DNA of 25,795 nt from an uncultured Alistipes sp. (GTDB lineage Bacteria; Bacteroidota; Bacteroidia; Bacteroidales; Rikenellaceae), in NCBI GenBank assembly GCA_949840605.1, contig CATKXN010000025.1, positions 1-25,795 of the forward strand, given 5' to 3'. The notes under the pieces are model-generated. The model worked only from the letters and a program-made list of their open reading frames with translations. It was not told the DNA's origin and did not search any database. The position numbers and the translations under genes are program-made. Positions 23,216 through 25,795 of the stretch are shown here, in pieces. Every line of letters starts with the position of its first letter. Position 1 is the first letter of the stretch.

Positions 23216-23461
23216 TCAGCCGCGGCCCTCCATGCTCTCGACGGACGGGTTGGTCATCGTCACGTCCTGCTCCAGCTCGCGCCGGGTGGGGGGCTCGTCG
23301 CCGTGCGTGGCGACCATCGGTCCGCCCTCGTCGAAGGTGTCGTCGGGCATGTTCTGCGTCACGACCGGCACCTGCATGGAGCGGTATTGTCCCGACTGCT
23401 TGTATTCGTCCGTGCGGGAGGGTTGGTCGGCGAAGTGTTCCTGCGTGTTTCTGCGTTCCAT
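23216..23461 (-). CDS. Hypothetical small hydrophilic protein, 81 residues
   Basis: Starts MERRNTQEHFADQPSRTDEY and ends TMTNPSVESMEGRG. Rich in Glu, Asp, Gln, Thr and Pro with no hydrophobic stretch, so probably disordered and cytosolic. Not recognised. Composition suggests real coding but evidence is limited. Its start lies about 75 nt after the hairpin at 23538-23564, so its expression could depend on read-through of that terminator. The in-frame upstream ATG at 23503 is a less likely start. Confidence 0.45.
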   Translation of the reverse strand: MERRNTQEHFADQPSRTDEYKQSGQYRSMQVPVVTQNMPDDTFDEGGPMVATHGDEPPTRRELEQDVTMTNPSVESMEGRG

Positions 23462-23530
23462 GATGATTCGTTTCCGTCGGGGAGTGCAAAGGCCGTACCG
23501 CATTCGCGCGGGGCTCGCGGGCCGCCTCCC

Positions 23531-23626
23531 CACGAAAAAAAGCCACCCGCGATGGGTGGCTTTTCACACACAAACATTAACAATACAAACAATGCATGGC
23601 AAAATTTACCAGATTCATCGGATGAC
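23531..23626 (-). ncRNA. Possible short terminated RNA or attenuated leader
   Basis: A minus-strand GATCTTTG box (23631-23638, one mismatch to TAnnTTTG, with ATTG about 20 nt upstream) would start a transcript near 23626. It has little structure until an 11-bp hairpin (23538-23548 with 23554-23564) followed by seven T on that strand. The result is an RNA of about 95 nt, or a leader that ends early before the gene at 23461. Confidence 0.35.
23534..23564 (-). terminator. Intrinsic terminator
   Basis: AAAAGCCACCC pairs with GGGTGGCTTTT around a 5-nt loop. On the minus strand a run of seven T follows; on the plus strand four T, so it works best on the minus strand. Confidence 0.75.
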
Positions 23627-23757
23627 ATTGCAAAGATCGTGCTTTTCCGCGGGGTGTGCAATCGCCGATTTTCGGTATTTTTTCCGCGCGATTCTCCCCG
23701 CATGTCGGTATCCGCCTCCGTGGCAGCCGATCCCGGCTTCTCGGCGCATACACTCGG

Positions 23758-24531
23758 CTACTGGTAAATGTCGTTCAGCAGCCGCGCCAGGCGGTAGCCG
23801 CCCTTGAGGAACTGCAATTCGACCACCGGAGCGAAGCGGGCGACATAGTCGTAGGAGAGGTCGCTGCCCGCGGGCGAGGCCTCGTACACCTCGCTGCACA
23901 GGGCCCGCGTCTCCTCGATCCAGTCGCACGGGGTGCCGGCGCCGATCAGAGCGGCCTCGTCGTCCGTGAGGCGGTCCGTCTGCTCGCACCACTCGGTGTA
24001 GCTCCAGCGGCGGGCCGCCTCCGGCAGCGCGGTGTCCCAGACCGCATGGAGGTTCGACTCCTCGCCGAAGAACGTCACCGCGATGTCGTTGCCGCCCCGG
24101 TCGTCCGAGCGGCCCGCATGCATCGGGCAGTGCATGTCGCCCGCCAGGTGGATCAGCATCCGCAGGGCGTCGCGCTCCTCCGCGGCCGGCAGCCCTCCGT
24201 CGCGCAGCCGCTCCGCGAGCTCCGTCACGGCGCTCAGCAGGTCGCCCGCGGGGTTGCGGGGCTGCGTCTCGGCCGTGCGGCCGTCGTCGATGTTGAAGTA
24301 GTGCCACGTGAGCGTGGCGGCATAGGGCGGGGTATGGCTCGCCTGGTCCATCCAGTTGGCCTCGTAGACCATCGAGCGGCCGCCCAGTATGCGTTCGATC
24401 CGCTCCGCGGCCTCGGGCGTGAGGTGCGCTTCGGCGATGCAGGCCGTGACGTCGTGGCCTTTCTGTCCCCAGGCGCCCGCACGGCCGACCGCGGCCAGGC
24501 AGCAGACCGCAAGCAGCAGCCATCGTTTCAT
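23758..24531 (-). CDS. S1/P1-type nuclease
   Basis: 257 residues. The signal peptide (about 1-20, ending GRAGA) is followed by W21, which as the mature N-terminal Trp helps bind zinc in this family. Zinc-ligand motifs in order are WGQKGH, AEAH, WMDQASH, WHYFNID, LIHLAGDMHCPMH and NLHAVWD, matching the trinuclear zinc site of S1/P1 nucleases. The enzyme cleaves single-stranded nucleic acids and 3'-nucleotides outside the cytoplasm, perhaps for nutrient scavenging. The ATG at 24531 has GGGAG 9 nt upstream and directly opens the signal peptide. An in-frame ATG at 24546 overlaps the rho stop (TGATG). The gene is 14 nt behind rho and probably co-transcribed with it. Confidence 0.9.
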   Translation of the reverse strand: MKRWLLLAVCCLAAVGRAGAWGQKGHDVTACIAEAHLTPEAAERIERILGGRSMVYEANWMDQASHTPPYAATLTWHYFNIDDGRTAETQPRNPAGDLLSAVTELAERLRDGGLPAAEERDALRMLIHLAGDMHCPMHAGRSDDRGGNDIAVTFFGEESNLHAVWDTALPEAARRWSYTEWCEQTDRLTDDEAALIGAGTPCDWIEETRALCSEVYEASPAGSDLSYDYVARFAPVVELQFLKGGYRLARLLNDIYQ

Positions 24532-24545
24532 CGTCTCGGCTCCCA

Positions 24546-25795
24546 TCAGTGGTTCATTGTGGCGAGGAACTCCTCGTTGCTCTCGGTAAGGCCCATCTGC
24601 TTGTGGAGGAACTCCATGGCCTCCACGGGCGTCATGTCCGAGAGGTATTTGCGCAGCACCCATGTGCGGTTCATCACCTCGCGGGGCAGCAGCAGGTCCT
24701 CGCGGCGCGTGCCCGAGGCGATCACGTCCACGGCCGGGTAGACGCGTTTGTTGGCGAGCTTGCGGTCGAGCTGCAACTCCATGTTGCCCGTGCCCTTGAA
24801 CTCCTCGAAGATCACTTCGTCCATCTTCGATCCGGTGTCGATGAGCGCCGTGGCGATGATCGTGAGCGAGCCCTTCTCCTCGGTGTTGCGCGCGGCGCCG
24901 AAGAAGCGCTTGGGCTTGTGGAGCGCATTGGCGTCCACACCGCCCGACAGCACCTTGCCCGAGGCGGGCTGCACCGAGTTGTAGGCGCGGGCCAGGCGGG
25001 TGATGGAGTCGAGGAAGATCACCACGTCGTGGCCGCACTCGACCATGCGCTTGGCCTTTTCGAGTACCATTTCCGCCACTTTCACGTGGCGCGAAGCCTG
25101 CTCGTCGAAAGTCGAGGCCACCACTTCGGCCTTCACGTTGCGGGCCATTTCGGTCACCTCCTCGGGGCGCTCGTCGATCAGCAGCACGATCATGTAGACC
25201 TCGGGGTGGTTGTCGGCGATGGCGTTTGCGATGGATTGCAGCAGCATGGTCTTACCCGTCTTGGGCTGCGCCACGATCAGACCGCGCTGTCCCTTGCCGA
25301 TGGGCGAGAACAGATCGACCACGCGCGTCGAGAGGTTGTTGTGTCCCTTGCCCGTGAGGCAGAATTTCTCGCTCGGGAAGAGCGGCGTCATGTACTCGAA
25401 CTGCACGCGGTCGCGGATGTACTCGGGCGACAGGCCGTTGATCTCGTTCACGCGCACCAGCGGGAAGTACTTCTCGCCCTCTTTCGGGGGCCGGATCGTG
25501 CCGAGCACCGTGTCGCCCGGCTTGAGGCCGAAGAGCTTGATCTGCGAGGGCGACACGTAGATGTCGTCGGGTGAGTTGAGGTAGTTGTAGTCGGCCGAGC
25601 GGAGGAATCCGTAGCCGTCGGGCATGATCTCCAGCACGCCCTCGCCCTCGATCTCTCCGGCGAAGTCGTCCTTGGTGATCACCTCCTCGTCGAGGCCGGC
25701 CACGGCGGCTGCGGGCGCCGCTTCGCGGTGCTGCTGCGGCGCCTCCGGGGTCTTGGCCGAGGGCTGCGTCTTGGGTTTCCGTCACCGGCGCTTGG
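24546..25795 (-). CDS. rho: Transcription termination factor Rho (partial, 5' end outside window, apparent frameshift)
   Basis: About 400 codons are visible from the C-terminus back into the N-terminal extension. Cold-shock-like RNA-binding domain: [15 protein letters not shown], then [18 protein letters not shown]. Walker A is AQPKTGKT, Walker [18 protein letters not shown]-loop and R-loop segments [20 protein letters not shown] and [14 protein letters not shown] follow. Rho is a hexameric RNA helicase that ends transcription. The frame is open from the stop (24546-24548) to about 25781, then meets TGA at 25782-25784. Reading the last stretch in the next frame gives a natural Ala/Pro/Thr extension, so one extra C in CCC (25773-25775) probably breaks the frame, either by mutation or by sequencing error. 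The lower-case core is intact. Confidence 0.93.

Noticed and set aside
1..25795. CRISPR arrays, insertion sequences and rRNA genes
   Set aside because: None seen: no regularly spaced repeats, no transposase genes, no rRNA sequence.

Overview
The window looks like chromosome from a GC-rich member of the Bacteroidales, most likely Alistipes or a close Rikenellaceae relative (inference). The evidence is the recurring TAnnTTTG promoter boxes (two of them, upstream of tRNAs, with a TTTG box 19-20 nt further up), a Xus-type xenosiderophore locus, a Bacteroides-type bile salt hydrolase, a Rho with an N-terminal extension, and a GC content near 60% in most genes.

Left end (1-4415, minus strand): a two-gene RADAR anti-phage system. 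rdrA encodes a large P-loop ATPase. One base after it comes rdrB, an adenosine-deaminase-fold protein with HAH, HVGED and GHA motifs; rdrB runs off the window edge. A divergent hexapeptide acetyltransferase gene follows (4542-5075, plus).

5119-9111 (minus): a compact, overlapping cluster in the order wbpB-wbpE-wbpD-wbpA. Together these enzymes convert UDP-GlcNAc to UDP-2,3-diacetamido-2,3-dideoxy-glucuronic acid for surface polysaccharide. Two 9-base G tracts, one inside wbpB and one upstream of its promoter, could make it phase-variable. 9377-13228 (minus) holds a probable run of a LuxC-type acyl-CoA reductase, a glycosyltransferase, a pRiA4b ORF-3-like protein and miaA, followed by tRNA-Leu(UAA), which is a predicted substrate of MiaA. 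13403-14464 (plus) is a choloylglycine hydrolase family gene.

14705-22486: a degraded integrative element in the 3' end of tRNA-Gly(GCC). A 13-bp copy of the tRNA end recurs 7.8 kb away, directly before a terminator that probably once belonged to the tRNA. Next to the tRNA lies a frameshifted tyrosine-recombinase remnant. The cargo is xusA-xusB-xusC (TonB-dependent receptor, surface lipoprotein, PepSY inner-membrane protein). Near the other end are a nonsense-interrupted and an intact small helix-turn-helix gene and an AT-rich orphan reading frame.

22487-25795: core chromosome with a strongly structured leader before an unknown 110-residue gene, a small acidic unknown gene, a possible short terminated RNA, an S1/P1-type nuclease gene, and rho. 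The rho N-terminal extension carries an apparent one-base frameshift close to the window end.
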